DNA from: Herbiconiux solani NBRC 106740
Lineage (GTDB): Bacteria > Actinomycetota > Actinomycetes > Actinomycetales > Microbacteriaceae
Assembly (NCBI RefSeq): GCF_001571005.1
Contig: NZ_BCST01000001.1
Location: forward strand, 609,094-673,093
Reading direction: 5' to 3'
DNA length: 64,000 bases
Shown here: positions 19,301-26,844 of the stretch, in pieces
How positions within the stretch are numbered: position 1 is the stretch's first letter
Layout of the letters: each line of letters begins with the position of its first letter
The notes under the pieces: model-generated
Told to the model about the DNA's origin: nothing
The model's database searches: none
The model's input: the letters and a program-made list of their open reading frames with translations, nothing else
Made by a program: the position numbers and the translations under genes

Positions 19301-22300
19301 AGCCGGGCGCTGATGCCGACCCGCACGGTGCCGGTGGCACGCGCGCCGAGCCGGTCGACGACCGTGTACGTGAAGGAGTCGGTGCCGGTCGAGTACTCGC
19401 CCGCCTCGAAGTCGATCCAGTCGGGCCCGGTGTCGGTCACCGTGCCCTTGTCCGGCACCGAGTCGATGCCGAGGAACTGCACCGAGTCGCCGTCCGGGTC
19501 GATGCCGGTCAGGGGCACCGGGATGCGCACGGTCTCCCCCGCGATCACCCGCGCGGTCAGGCGGCCGGGCACCGGCGCGGCGTTCGCCGTCGGGTCGGCC
19601 TCGCGCACGCTGATGGTCACGTCGGCGGTCGCCCACTGCCCGTCGGGCGCGTCGACGCGGTAGACGGCCGTGAAGTCGCCGGGGGTGTCGGGTGCGAGGT
19701 ACCGGAGCACCTGCCCGGAGGTGAAGAGCAGCCCGGCATCGGCGCCGAGGCCGCGGACGAGCTCGGGATGCAGGCTCAGCGCGTCGCCGTCCGGATGCAC
19801 GTCGTTCGCCAGCACCGGGATGTCGACCACGTCTCCGACGCGCACCGACGCCGAGTCCGGCAGCGCGATCGGCGGCTGCCGCTGGGCGGGTTCGGGGATC
19901 TCGACCACCGTGACCGAACCGCGCGCCTCGGCCAGACCGTTCGTGACGGTGTAGCCGAACGCGGTGCGACCGCCGGGCAGCGGTTTCGTGAGGGTGACCC
20001 TGATCATCCGCTGTTCGATCACCTCGACGCGCACGCCGTCGGCCACAGGCACGCCGTCGACTCCGCTGACGATCAGCACGCCGCCCGCCGGATCGAAGTC
20101 GCCCGCGAGCACGTCGACGAGCACCGCGGCGTTCTGCCGGGCGAAGGCCGAGTGCGGCACGGTCACCGGGCGGGTGTTGGCGTCGGGTGCCGGGGTCGCG
20201 ATCACGCGGATCACGCCGGTCGCCGTCCTGGCGCCGTCGACCACGGCGTAGTCGAGGAGGGTGGAGCCCGCCGACTGCGCCGTGATCCTGACCGTGCCCC
20301 CGGCGTAGTCGGGCGCGATGGAGAAGCCGTCGCGGGTGGGCACGTTCGACAGGCGGAGCCCCGGTCCGCCGCCGGTCACCCGCTCGAGCGGGGCGACCTG
20401 CACCTCCTGGCCGACATGCACCGGCACGACGAATCCGGACGCCACCAGGGGGACCTCCTCGGCCGGATGGACCCGCACGAGGATGGACCCGGTCGCGGTG
20501 TCCTGCCCGTCGCCGACCGTGACGGTGACCTCCTTGGCACCCGCGGCCTGCCCGGAGTCGGTGTAGGTGACGACTCCGTCGGGGGTGAACGTCACGGCGT
20601 CCGGAGCGGGGACGGCGGCGCTCTGCACGAAGAAGGCGTCGCCGTCGGGGTCGTACCAGTCGCTCCGGATGTCGGTGCGCGCGCGCCCGCCGAGCGCCAC
20701 ATCGATCGCGGTGCGGGTGCTCTGCACGGGCGCCGAGTTCTGGTCGGGGGTGCGCACCGTGACGGTGACGGTCGCCTGGTCGGTGCCACCGCGGCCGTCG
20801 GAGATCGTGTAGCCGAAGGCGAGCTCTCCCGAGGCGGTGGGCGGCAGGGTGAGCTGGAGCTGCTGGCCGTCGGAGATGGCGTCGACGGTGCAGTCGACAC
20901 CATCGGGCAGTTGTACCGAGTCGATGACGATCACGTCGCCGTTCGGGTCGTAATCGTTGAGCAGGACGGGCAGCACGCTGGACCGGCCGGGGCGTGCGCC
21001 GAGCTGGTCGTCGGTCGCGACCGGGGGCCGCTGTTCCGGATCGGCCTGGGCCGGCTCGTCGGTGACAGGGGCCTCGGACTGCTGATCGGCGGTCGTGTCC
21101 GGCAGGAGGGCGTCCCAGTCGTCGATGACCGCGTTGCCGCGGGTCACGTCCCAGGAGCGGCCGGTCGAGGCGTCGCTGAGGAGGATGCCGCCGGTTCCGT
21201 TCGTGCGGAAGGCGAGGGTGGCACCGGCGGAGGCGCCGGGGAGGGTGGATTCGGTGCCGGACGCGGGGTCGTCGGTGCCGGTCGTGCCGTTGGTGCCGGC
21301 TTCGGCGCCGTTTGTGTCGGCGGTGCCGTTCGTGCCGGCTTCGTTGCGGCCTGTCCCGTTGCCCGCGCCGTCGGCGCAACGGCTCCACGAGCGCCCGTCC
21401 GTCCAGGCGGCGTGCCAGCATCCGGCCGCCTCGACCGGCGAGACGGAGGTGCCGCTGTGTCCGGAGGAGAGCGTGCGGACGTCGCCGCCCGCCAAGGGCA
21501 CGGAGTAGAGGGCCTGGCCCGTCGCGACGAGGACGTCGGATCCGGCCGGCGATGGCTGCTGCAGCCAGGCCGCGGTGCCGGATGCGCGGGCGGGGCCGGC
21601 GCCCGCCGTGCCGTCGCCGGTGCTCGTGCCACTGCCCGTGCTCGTGCCGACACCCCCGCTCGTGCCGGTGCCGCCGCCGGAATCGCCGCCCGCCGATGCG
21701 CCGTCTGAACCCGCCGCCCCTGACGCCGTCAGGCCATCGAGCGGGATGACCCCGTCGCGGGTGATCAGGCGGCCCGTGCTCCGGTCGAGCACCGCCCAGC
21801 TGTCGCCGACAGCCGTGATCGAGACGTCCGCATCGGTCGCGACGTCGATCGGCCGGGGATCGGCGGCATCCCCGGTGCGTGCCTGGCCGGCCGCGGCCGG
21901 GTCGAGGGAGACGACGGAACCGGTCGCGGGCGAGACGCCGACCACGGCTCCGGATGCGGTCAGCACGGCTTCCCCGCCGGCCCCCAGCGTGAGGTCGGCC
22001 GGTGCAGCCGGGTCGAACGACGGCAGGGCCGCGGGGGTCGTGACCCAGACGTCCCCCGTCGTCCGCGAGGCGATCAGCACGGTCGTGGCCGACATGGTCA
22101 CGGAGACCTCGCCGACCGGCAGGGTGACTGTGTCGGCGACGGTCGCGCCCGAGGTGTCGATCAGCTGCGCCTCGCCTCCCCCGAGGTCGACGACCGCGAC
22201 GGTCTGGCCGAACTGGCTCACCGAGAGCGAGCCGGACGACATCCTGACCGCCGTGTTCAGCTCGCCGATCTGCGGATTCGCGCGGGCCGCGGCCTGATGG

Positions 22301-22476
22301 AGATCGCTCGTGACCCAGACGGCCGCGTCGTCGAGCTGCACCTTCTGCGCCGGGTACCCGGTCGAGACGACGGCGATCGTGGCCACGAGGGCGCCGACGA
22401 GGCTCGCGCCCGTGACCGTCCCGAGCAGCGACTTGCGGGCCGCCGCCCAGGCGAGGAGCCGGGAGCGGGCGATCAT
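16306..22476 (-). CDS. Giant membrane-anchored Ig-like/fibronectin III surface protein
   Basis: About 2,056 residues. A short cytosolic N-terminus (MIARSRLLAW) and one membrane helix (about residues 20-40) are followed by a propeller-like outer region to about 330. Ser/Gly/Thr-rich linkers lie near 265-320 and 375-430. A long series of roughly 90-residue Ig/cadherin-like repeats runs to about 1,500, with recurring NDxDPxGD-type loops (LLNDYDPNGDVIVID, LQNDSDPDGSPLSIT, LANDVHPDGDALSLH). Fibronectin III domains follow, with cysteine pairs near the C-terminus. The ATG at 22476 overlaps the kinase stop (ATGA). Probably an extracellular adhesive or sensor protein processed with MoxR/DUF58. No sortase motif is visible; the N-terminal helix is the anchor. 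Confidence 0.9.
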   Translation of the reverse strand: MIARSRLLAWAAARKSLLGTVTGASLVGALVATIAVVSTGYPAQKVQLDDAAVWVTSDLHQAAARANPQIGELNTAVRMSSGSLSVSQFGQTVAVVDLGGGEAQLIDTSGATVADTVTLPVGEVSVTMSATTVLIASRTTGDVWVTTPAALPSFDPAAPADLTLGAGGEAVLTASGAVVGVSPATGSVVSLDPAAAGQARTGDAADPRPIDVATDADVSITAVGDSWAVLDRSTGRLITRDGVIPLDGLTASGAAGSDGASAGGDSGGGTGTSGGVGTSTGSGTSTGDGTAGAGPARASGTAAWLQQPSPAGSDVLVATGQALYSVPLAGGDVRTLSSGHSGTSVSPVEAAGCWHAAWTDGRSWSRCADGAGNGTGRNEAGTNGTADTNGAEAGTNGTTGTDDPASGTESTLPGASAGATLAFRTNGTGGILLSDASTGRSWDVTRGNAVIDDWDALLPDTTADQQSEAPVTDEPAQADPEQRPPVATDDQLGARPGRSSVLPVLLNDYDPNGDVIVIDSVQLPDGVDCTVDAISDGQQLQLTLPPTASGELAFGYTISDGRGGTDQATVTVTVRTPDQNSAPVQSTRTAIDVALGGRARTDIRSDWYDPDGDAFFVQSAAVPAPDAVTFTPDGVVTYTDSGQAAGAKEVTVTVGDGQDTATGSILVRVHPAEEVPLVASGFVVPVHVGQEVQVAPLERVTGGGPGLRLSNVPTRDGFSIAPDYAGGTVRITAQSAGSTLLDYAVVDGARTATGVIRVIATPAPDANTRPVTVPHSAFARQNAAVLVDVLAGDFDPAGGVLIVSGVDGVPVADGVRVEVIEQRMIRVTLTKPLPGGRTAFGYTVTNGLAEARGSVTVVEIPEPAQRQPPIALPDSASVRVGDVVDIPVLANDVHPDGDALSLHPELVRGLGADAGLLFTSGQVLRYLAPDTPGDFTAVYRVDAPDGQWATADVTISVREADPTANAAPVPGRLTARVIAGETVRIPVPLTGIDPDGDSVQFLGIDSVPDKGTVTDTGPDWIDFEAGEYSTGTDSFTYTVVDRLGARATGTVRVGISARLDGARNPVATPDEVTVRPGRTVFIRVLQNDSDPDGSPLSITEVSPLTAGATAVVQDDLLAVTAPAAPGRYGFIYTIANERGGTSSSFATVEVSADAPLARPQVSDTVLSLSDILGVRTVDVPVLDNVFFAEGPSAALRLSVLPAYSGSAEVVDGIVRVTVRPERQLIPFSVAHPEDPSITSTGFIWVPGTDDALPQLRTGAPKLTVTSGAELTIPLADYVVAVGSGPVVITDPNSVRATHADRSSLVSDRRTLVFRSADQYFGPASISFEVADGEGTGARTATLVLPITVTPRENQPPVFTGAVLEFEPGQQKTIDLAKLTAAAAGSPAVGYQILDPRPAGFSAVLLGTALTISVDVGTKKGAQGGFVIGVSSGGVAGKSGRIDVTVVSSTKPLAAPATDTVVAPRGQTTTVDVLANDAATNPFPQIPLTVIAVRGADAGALPPGVVITPSDDKSRLQITVAPDAPPTDVSVQYQVLDGTGEPDRATWGTVRIAVQDRPGPVTGLTVTGFGDRTLTVSFSPGPSNNSAITGFEVVARTAAGAATTTRCGGTSCVVGTPGNGPSNAVSVSVIARNAIGTSDQVVSPTPVWSDLVPAAPTTLSLAPRDGELEARWTPSSVPAGGSPVRQYDVAVDGRPVQSVDAGTCDGSGCRTTVRGLVNGSAATVTVTARNGAFPALAVWPSTSTVGTPYGAPVASPPSAVATPDAPAASGTASITVSWPAFGGNGDAVKGYYAQLLAPGQTTVPGGAQACSVSSPAPGTVSAPSVGGAVAAQQSTTGLSATFGGFTLADSSRSFVVWGWNGAGCVASTVVSASVFPVPPAIDASQVGVRMVPRDDGIRVEAQLVSVPVTADRYRVRAVDSSGAPTGSPVSVSLGGIPREITGGAFGEKYRFVIQACSDWLGVELCGPFSAPVTAPEPSLTFEFGTRPDYDGTSWSWADDPPNGTLVPTIYCGTRAVDPAGGATPAATPTSCRPDPPVADGDAGLWVQIAGHRYVYRG

Positions 22477-24167
22477 GACGGGGCCGCGCACTTCTCGGTG
22501 CTGGCCTCGCCGACCCGGCCCGAGCGGACGACGGCCACCGAGATGCAGACCGAGCCGCCGTCGGTCGGGTACACCGCGAACTCGCGGCCGCGCTGCACCG
22601 AGCTCTGGCCGGTGCCGCTCTGCAGCCCGCTTTGACTGCCGTTCTGGCCGGAGCTGTTCTGGCCGCTACCGTTCTGGCCGGTGCCGCTCTGGCCGGCGGT
22701 GGTCACGCGGTAGCTGTCGCCCTCCTGCAGCCCGGGGTCGGCCCAGGAGAAGAGGATGCGGCCGGCCCCGACCTCGGCCGTGATCTCACCGACCTGCGGG
22801 ATGTCCGGGGTGGACAGCTGGCGGCCGAGCAGGATTCCGCCGCCGGTGAGCACGACGAGGAGGAGCGCGGAGGCCCCGATGATCCAGGCCCGACGGTGGC
22901 GCGAGCCACCTCGATGAGGGCTCGGGTCGTAGCCCAGCGCGGTGTCGCCGCGCCGGGTCATGGTCGCGGAGGTTCGCGCGGTGCCGCCCGTGGTGGGGGT
23001 GCGGGAGTGGCCGTGGCCGGCATCCGGCATCGCGCCGGAGCCTGAGCCCGGCCCGCGGCCCGGGCCGGAACCGTCGGTGCGTCCCGCTGACGCCGGTGCG
23101 CGGCGGCGGCGCGCTCGGCCGCCGGCCCCGCCGAGACGAACGCGGTCGCCGGTAGTGGAGCTTCCCCCGGTTCCGCCGGTTCCGTGCTCGCCTGTTCCCC
23201 GCGCGCCGCTCGTGCCGCCGCCGTTCGAGCCTCCGCCCGTGCCACCGGTGTGGAGGATCGTCCGCTCATCGGTGTCCCGGCCGAAGCCGCTCGCCCACTC
23301 GGCCATCGCGATCTCGGCGCCGGTCTGCGTGAGCCCGAGCTCGGTCTCGACGGCCTGCAGCTCGCGCAAGAGTTCGAGCGCGGTCGCGGGGCGTGCGGCC
23401 GGGTTCTTCGACAGCCCGCGGGCGAGGACGGCCTCGAGCGACCCGGGCACGTCGGCGCGGCCGATGGGAGGCAGCTTGCCCTTCATGATGCGCTTCGCCA
23501 GCTCGCCGGGAGCCGAGGCCCCCGCCTGCTCGAACGGGGAGCGGCCGGCGAGGAGGGAGTAGAGCGTCGCTGAGAGCGACCAGACCTCGGAGGCGACGGT
23601 GCCCTGCGTCTGCTCGCCGACGACCTCAGGGGCCGACCAGGGAATCGACAGGCCGACGGCCTCGGCGACCGCCGATCCGCGGGTCGTCGACGAGATGCCG
23701 AAGTCGCTCAGCACCGGAGTGCCGTAGGCGGTGAGGAGGATGTTCGAGGGCTTGACGTCGCGGTGCAGGATGCCGCGCTCGTGGGCGGTGTGCAGCGCTC
23801 CGGCGATCTTGACGCCGATCCGCAGCACCTCGGCGACCGGGAGGGGCTCGCTGCGGTAGCGCTGGCCGAGCGAGGCCGAGCACAGCTCCATCACGAGGTA
23901 GGGCCGGCCGTCGGCCGAGACGCCCGCCTCGTAGACCGTGAGGATCGACGGATGCGCGCTCAGGGTGGCCATCAGATCGGCCTCGACCCGGAACATTCGC
24001 CGCACCTGCTCGTTCACGACCTCGGGCAGCATCACCTTGACCGCGACCTGGCGGCGCGGCATGTTCTGCTCGAACAGGAAGACGTCGGCGAAACCGCCCG
24101 CGCCCAGCACCCTCACGGAGGTGAACCCCGGGAGGGTGGGAGGCGCTGAGGGCAGTCTCCGGGCCAT
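22473..24167 (-). CDS. Transmembrane Ser/Thr protein kinase (PknB-like)
   Basis: 564 residues. The kinase domain covers about 10-275: glycine loop LGAGGFADVFLF, VAVKVML lysine, HRDVKPSNILL catalytic loop, LSDFGIS metal-binding motif, APEVV. A Gly/Arg/Thr-rich juxtamembrane region runs to about 425, then one membrane helix (WIIGASALLLVVLTGGGIL). A short outer domain of about 110 residues resembles a fibronectin III strand pattern and contains a GQNGSGQNSSGQNG repeat and one Cys pair. There are no PASTA repeats. It follows PP2C by 8 bases and overlaps the giant surface protein, suggesting that phosphorylation is tied to surface events. Confidence 0.94.
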   Translation of the reverse strand: MARRLPSAPPTLPGFTSVRVLGAGGFADVFLFEQNMPRRQVAVKVMLPEVVNEQVRRMFRVEADLMATLSAHPSILTVYEAGVSADGRPYLVMELCSASLGQRYRSEPLPVAEVLRIGVKIAGALHTAHERGILHRDVKPSNILLTAYGTPVLSDFGISSTTRGSAVAEAVGLSIPWSAPEVVGEQTQGTVASEVWSLSATLYSLLAGRSPFEQAGASAPGELAKRIMKGKLPPIGRADVPGSLEAVLARGLSKNPAARPATALELLRELQAVETELGLTQTGAEIAMAEWASGFGRDTDERTILHTGGTGGGSNGGGTSGARGTGEHGTGGTGGSSTTGDRVRLGGAGGRARRRRAPASAGRTDGSGPGRGPGSGSGAMPDAGHGHSRTPTTGGTARTSATMTRRGDTALGYDPSPHRGGSRHRRAWIIGASALLLVVLTGGGILLGRQLSTPDIPQVGEITAEVGAGRILFSWADPGLQEGDSYRVTTAGQSGTGQNGSGQNSSGQNGSQSGLQSGTGQSSVQRGREFAVYPTDGGSVCISVAVVRSGRVGEASTEKCAAPS

Positions 24168-24175
24168 CGAGCCGC

Positions 24176-25015
24176 TCAGACCCGTCGGGAAGCGGTCGAA
24201 CCGGAGGCGCTCGCGCCCGGTGCGGTCGTGCCGGACTCGTCCGACTCGACGTCGACGACGACGACCGTGACGTTGTCACGGCCTCCGTTGGCGAGCGACG
24301 CGGTGACGAGCTCGCTCGCGGCGCGCTCGGCCGTGGAGGTGGTCGAGAGGTAGTGGCGGATGCCCACGTCGGTGAGCTCTTTCGTGAGCCCGTCGGAGCA
24401 GATCAGGATGCGCTGACCGACCGCCACCGGGAGGGTGGAGTAGTCGGGCAGGGGCTTCTCGTGGAAGCCGACCGCGCGCGTGATCACGTTGCTGTCGGGG
24501 TGGTGCTCGGCCTGCTCCTTGGTGATCAGTCCGGCGTCGATGAGCTCCTGCACGACGGAGTGGTCGCGGGTGAGCTGGCGCAGGGCACCGTCTTCGAAGA
24601 GGTAGACACGGGAGTCGCCGATGTTGAAGACCATCCAGGCGAGGTCGTCGTCGACCTCCGCGAGAGCGACCCCGGTGACCGTCGTCCCGGTGCCGAGCAC
24701 GGACTCGTCGCCGACGCGGTCGATGTCGGTCAGCGCCCTGGCGAGGGCTTCTTCGATCGTCTCGGCGGTGGTGACGGCGTCGGAGATCTCGCCCAGGCGC
24801 TCGACGACCGCGGCGCTCGCCACGTCGCCCGCGGAGTGCCCGCCCATTCCGTCGGCGACGGCGAAGACCGGCACGTCCGAGATCGAGCTGTCTTCATTGC
24901 CCGCGCGCTTGTTGCCCTTGTCGGTCAGGGCGGCCCAGGACAGCGTGACGCGACGGGGGTGCGCTCCGTCACGGGTCACGCTCACACGCGCGCTCGTTCG
25001 GCCGATTTGAGTCAC
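24176..25015 (-). CDS. PP2C-family Ser/Thr phosphatase
   Basis: Likely reverses the phosphorylation made by the neighbouring kinase. 279 residues with all PP2C metal motifs: GNEDS near residue 38, ADGMGGHSAGD near 54, ICSDGLTKELTD near 187 and GGRDNVTVVVVDVE near 250. No membrane segment, unlike the longer PstP. The start is taken as GTG at 25015 because CAGGAG sits 9 bases upstream; the TTG at 25024 lies directly on that signal. It sits between the FHA gene and the kinase on the same strand with gaps of 31 and 8 bases. Confidence 0.93.
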   Translation of the reverse strand: MTQIGRTSARVSVTRDGAHPRRVTLSWAALTDKGNKRAGNEDSSISDVPVFAVADGMGGHSAGDVASAAVVERLGEISDAVTTAETIEEALARALTDIDRVGDESVLGTGTTVTGVALAEVDDDLAWMVFNIGDSRVYLFEDGALRQLTRDHSVVQELIDAGLITKEQAEHHPDSNVITRAVGFHEKPLPDYSTLPVAVGQRILICSDGLTKELTDVGIRHYLSTTSTAERAASELVTASLANGGRDNVTVVVVDVESDESGTTAPGASASGSTASRRV

Positions 25016-25046
25016 GGTGACCAACTCCTGACAGCTTTCCGGAATC

Positions 25047-26171
25047 CTAAACGGTGATCCCGGAGTTTCCCCGGTCTCGCGGCGAGATGTGGATAACGTT
25101 CCCGTCGCCGATTTCGACGATAGCCGCTCCGGTTGCCACCACCGAATCCCCCTGCCGGAGCCGGATCGGCGGACGCCCGGGCAGCACGACGGTCGTGCCG
25201 TTCGAGGAGCGGAGGTCGGTCACGACGACCGTGCGCCCGCTGCGGGCGATCTCGACGTGTGTGCCGGAGACCCGGAGGCCCGGGGAGTCGACACGGACGA
25301 GGGTCTGCGGGAGTGCCGTGGGCGACCGCCGCGCCCTCGGATCGCGCCCGAACACGACCGCCCCGACGAGGTCGATCGGCGGGCCGTCGTTGACGCGCAG
25401 GTCGAAGGCGGGGTGGGCCGGGGTGGGGTGGGCCGAGTCGGGGTGCTGCGGGTCGGGATGCGCCGGGTCGGGATCGTCTTCAGGTGACGGGATGACGGTG
25501 CCGGCACCGACGCCGGGTCGGGTACGCGTGATGACGGTGTCGTCGGCGGCGGCGGCGGCATCGTGGTCGTCGTGGGACTCGGAGGCGTTCTCCCCCGAAC
25601 CCTCTTGGGCCACTCGAGATGCGGGAGCGGGTCCGGTGGTGAGCAGGTCGGGTGCCGAGGCCCAGACGACCCGGGATGCGGCGGCGACCCCGTGGTCGAG
25701 ACGGCGCGCGTCGGGCGGGATGCGCAGCACGGCTTCCGGAGCCTCCGGCAGCGATCCGGTCGAGACCCCGATGATGTCGGAGAACTCGGCAAGCGCCCAC
25801 GGCTCGATACCGGACGAGGCGAACCGCCGCGAGCCGCCGACCGACAGCAGGTCGACGACCGCCGCACCGCGCGTGACCACGGTCGCCCGCCAGGTGGACG
25901 TGTCTGGGTTCTCCGAGCCTGCGTCCGGCACCGGTTCCGAGGCGTCAGCGCCGGGATCGAGACGCAGCACCGAGAAGTCGCGCACCGCATCCGTTCCGCG
26001 CAGCGGGATCGAGGAGACCACCCGCTCGAGCGTGACGCCTTGCAGCCCCAGGGTCGACCAGATCGTCTCGACCGTTTCGTCGGCGATCCCCGCCGGCACC
26101 GTCACGATCGTCGGCCAGACCGCGAGCGCGATCCACTGCCCCTCGGCCGGAACGAAACGCAGACTCCCCAT
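25047..26171 (-). CDS. FHA domain protein, first gene of the kinase operon
   Basis: 374 residues from the ATG at 26171 (MGSLRFVPAEGQWIA), chosen because the conserved-looking sequence begins there; upstream in-frame starts at 26210 and 26267 have no clear ribosome site. The first 170 residues form an unrecognised domain (WIALAVWPTIVTVPAG, VVDLLSVGGSRRFASSGIEPWALAEF). An Asp/His/Pro-rich linker with repeated HPD/HPT units follows (about 255-280). The C-terminal FHA domain has GAVVFGRDPRA, RVSGTHVEI and TDLRSSNGTTVV. The usual Ser-Lys-x-His is Ser-Gly-Thr-His here. Probable phosphothreonine adapter. Confidence 0.85.
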   Translation of the reverse strand: MGSLRFVPAEGQWIALAVWPTIVTVPAGIADETVETIWSTLGLQGVTLERVVSSIPLRGTDAVRDFSVLRLDPGADASEPVPDAGSENPDTSTWRATVVTRGAAVVDLLSVGGSRRFASSGIEPWALAEFSDIIGVSTGSLPEAPEAVLRIPPDARRLDHGVAAASRVVWASAPDLLTTGPAPASRVAQEGSGENASESHDDHDAAAAADDTVITRTRPGVGAGTVIPSPEDDPDPAHPDPQHPDSAHPTPAHPAFDLRVNDGPPIDLVGAVVFGRDPRARRSPTALPQTLVRVDSPGLRVSGTHVEIARSGRTVVVTDLRSSNGTTVVLPGRPPIRLRQGDSVVATGAAIVEIGDGNVIHISPRDRGNSGITV

Positions 26172-26376
26172 GCCGTCACGGTACCGCCTGCCGACTGCCG
26201 CGGCGTTCATTCGGCCACTGCCGCAACCAGCCCGCTCGCGTTCTCGACGCCGACCTCGACCACCCACCCGGCACCGGTCGTTCTGAATCCTCTTCGGACG
26301 ACGGTTTCCGCAGCCACGGAGCCGAGAAGATGCGGATTCCCTTGTGGGAGGCCTGATCGCCTGTCAGGATCGCTAT
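26172..26376. other. Divergent intergenic region
   Basis: 205 bases between the FHA-led operon (minus) and the Lrp gene (plus). Both promoters must lie here. I see no convincing palindrome or RNA element; a short AGGA precedes the Lrp ATG. Confidence 0.5.
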
Positions 26377-26844
26377 ATGAGCACGAAGAACCGCCCTGCG
26401 AACCTCGACGCCACGTCGAAGGCGATCATCGAGCAGTTGCAGGTCGACGGCCGCCGTTCCTATGCCGAGATCGGCAAGGCCGTGGGGCTGAGCGAAGCGG
26501 CGGTGCGGCAGCGCGTGCAGAAACTGACCGAGTCGGGTGTGATGCAGATCGTCGCGGTGACCGATCCGCTGCAGCTCGGTTTTTCCCGGCAGGCCATGAT
26601 CGGCCTCAAGGTGTCCGGCGACACCCGCCTCGTGGCGGATGCCCTGGCCGCGATGCCCGCCGTCGACTACGTGGTGCTCACCGCGGGCACCTTCGACATC
26701 CTGGCGGAGGTCGTCTGCGAAGACGACGACGACCTCATCGCCCTCCTCAACTCCGAGATCCGCAGCCTCGACGGCGTGCAGTCGACGGAGACGTTCGTCT
26801 ACCTGAAGCTGCGCAAGCAGCTCTACGACTGGGGCACACGATGA
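26377..26844 (+). CDS. Lrp/AsnC-family transcriptional regulator
   Basis: 155 residues from the ATG at 26377. N-terminal winged helix-turn-helix (LDATSKAIIEQLQVDGRRSYAEIGKAVGLSEAAVRQRVQKLTE, written in pieces: recognition helix around SEAAVRQRVQKL). A RAM ligand-binding domain follows (IVAVTDPLQLGF, YVVLTAGTFDILAEVVC). The stop overlaps the ATG of the aminotransferase gene (ATGA), so it very likely regulates that gene, with an amino acid or amine as effector. The pairing of an Lrp regulator with a class III aminotransferase is common. Confidence 0.93.
   Translation: MSTKNRPANLDATSKAIIEQLQVDGRRSYAEIGKAVGLSEAAVRQRVQKLTESGVMQIVAVTDPLQLGFSRQAMIGLKVSGDTRLVADALAAMPAVDYVVLTAGTFDILAEVVCEDDDDLIALLNSEIRSLDGVQSTETFVYLKLRKQLYDWGTR

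Noticed and set aside
17560..21708. 1,382-codon open frame on the plus strand opposite the giant surface protein
   Set aside because: Low-complexity Arg/Gly/Asp-rich translation with no family features; caused by high-GC codon bias of the real gene on the other strand.
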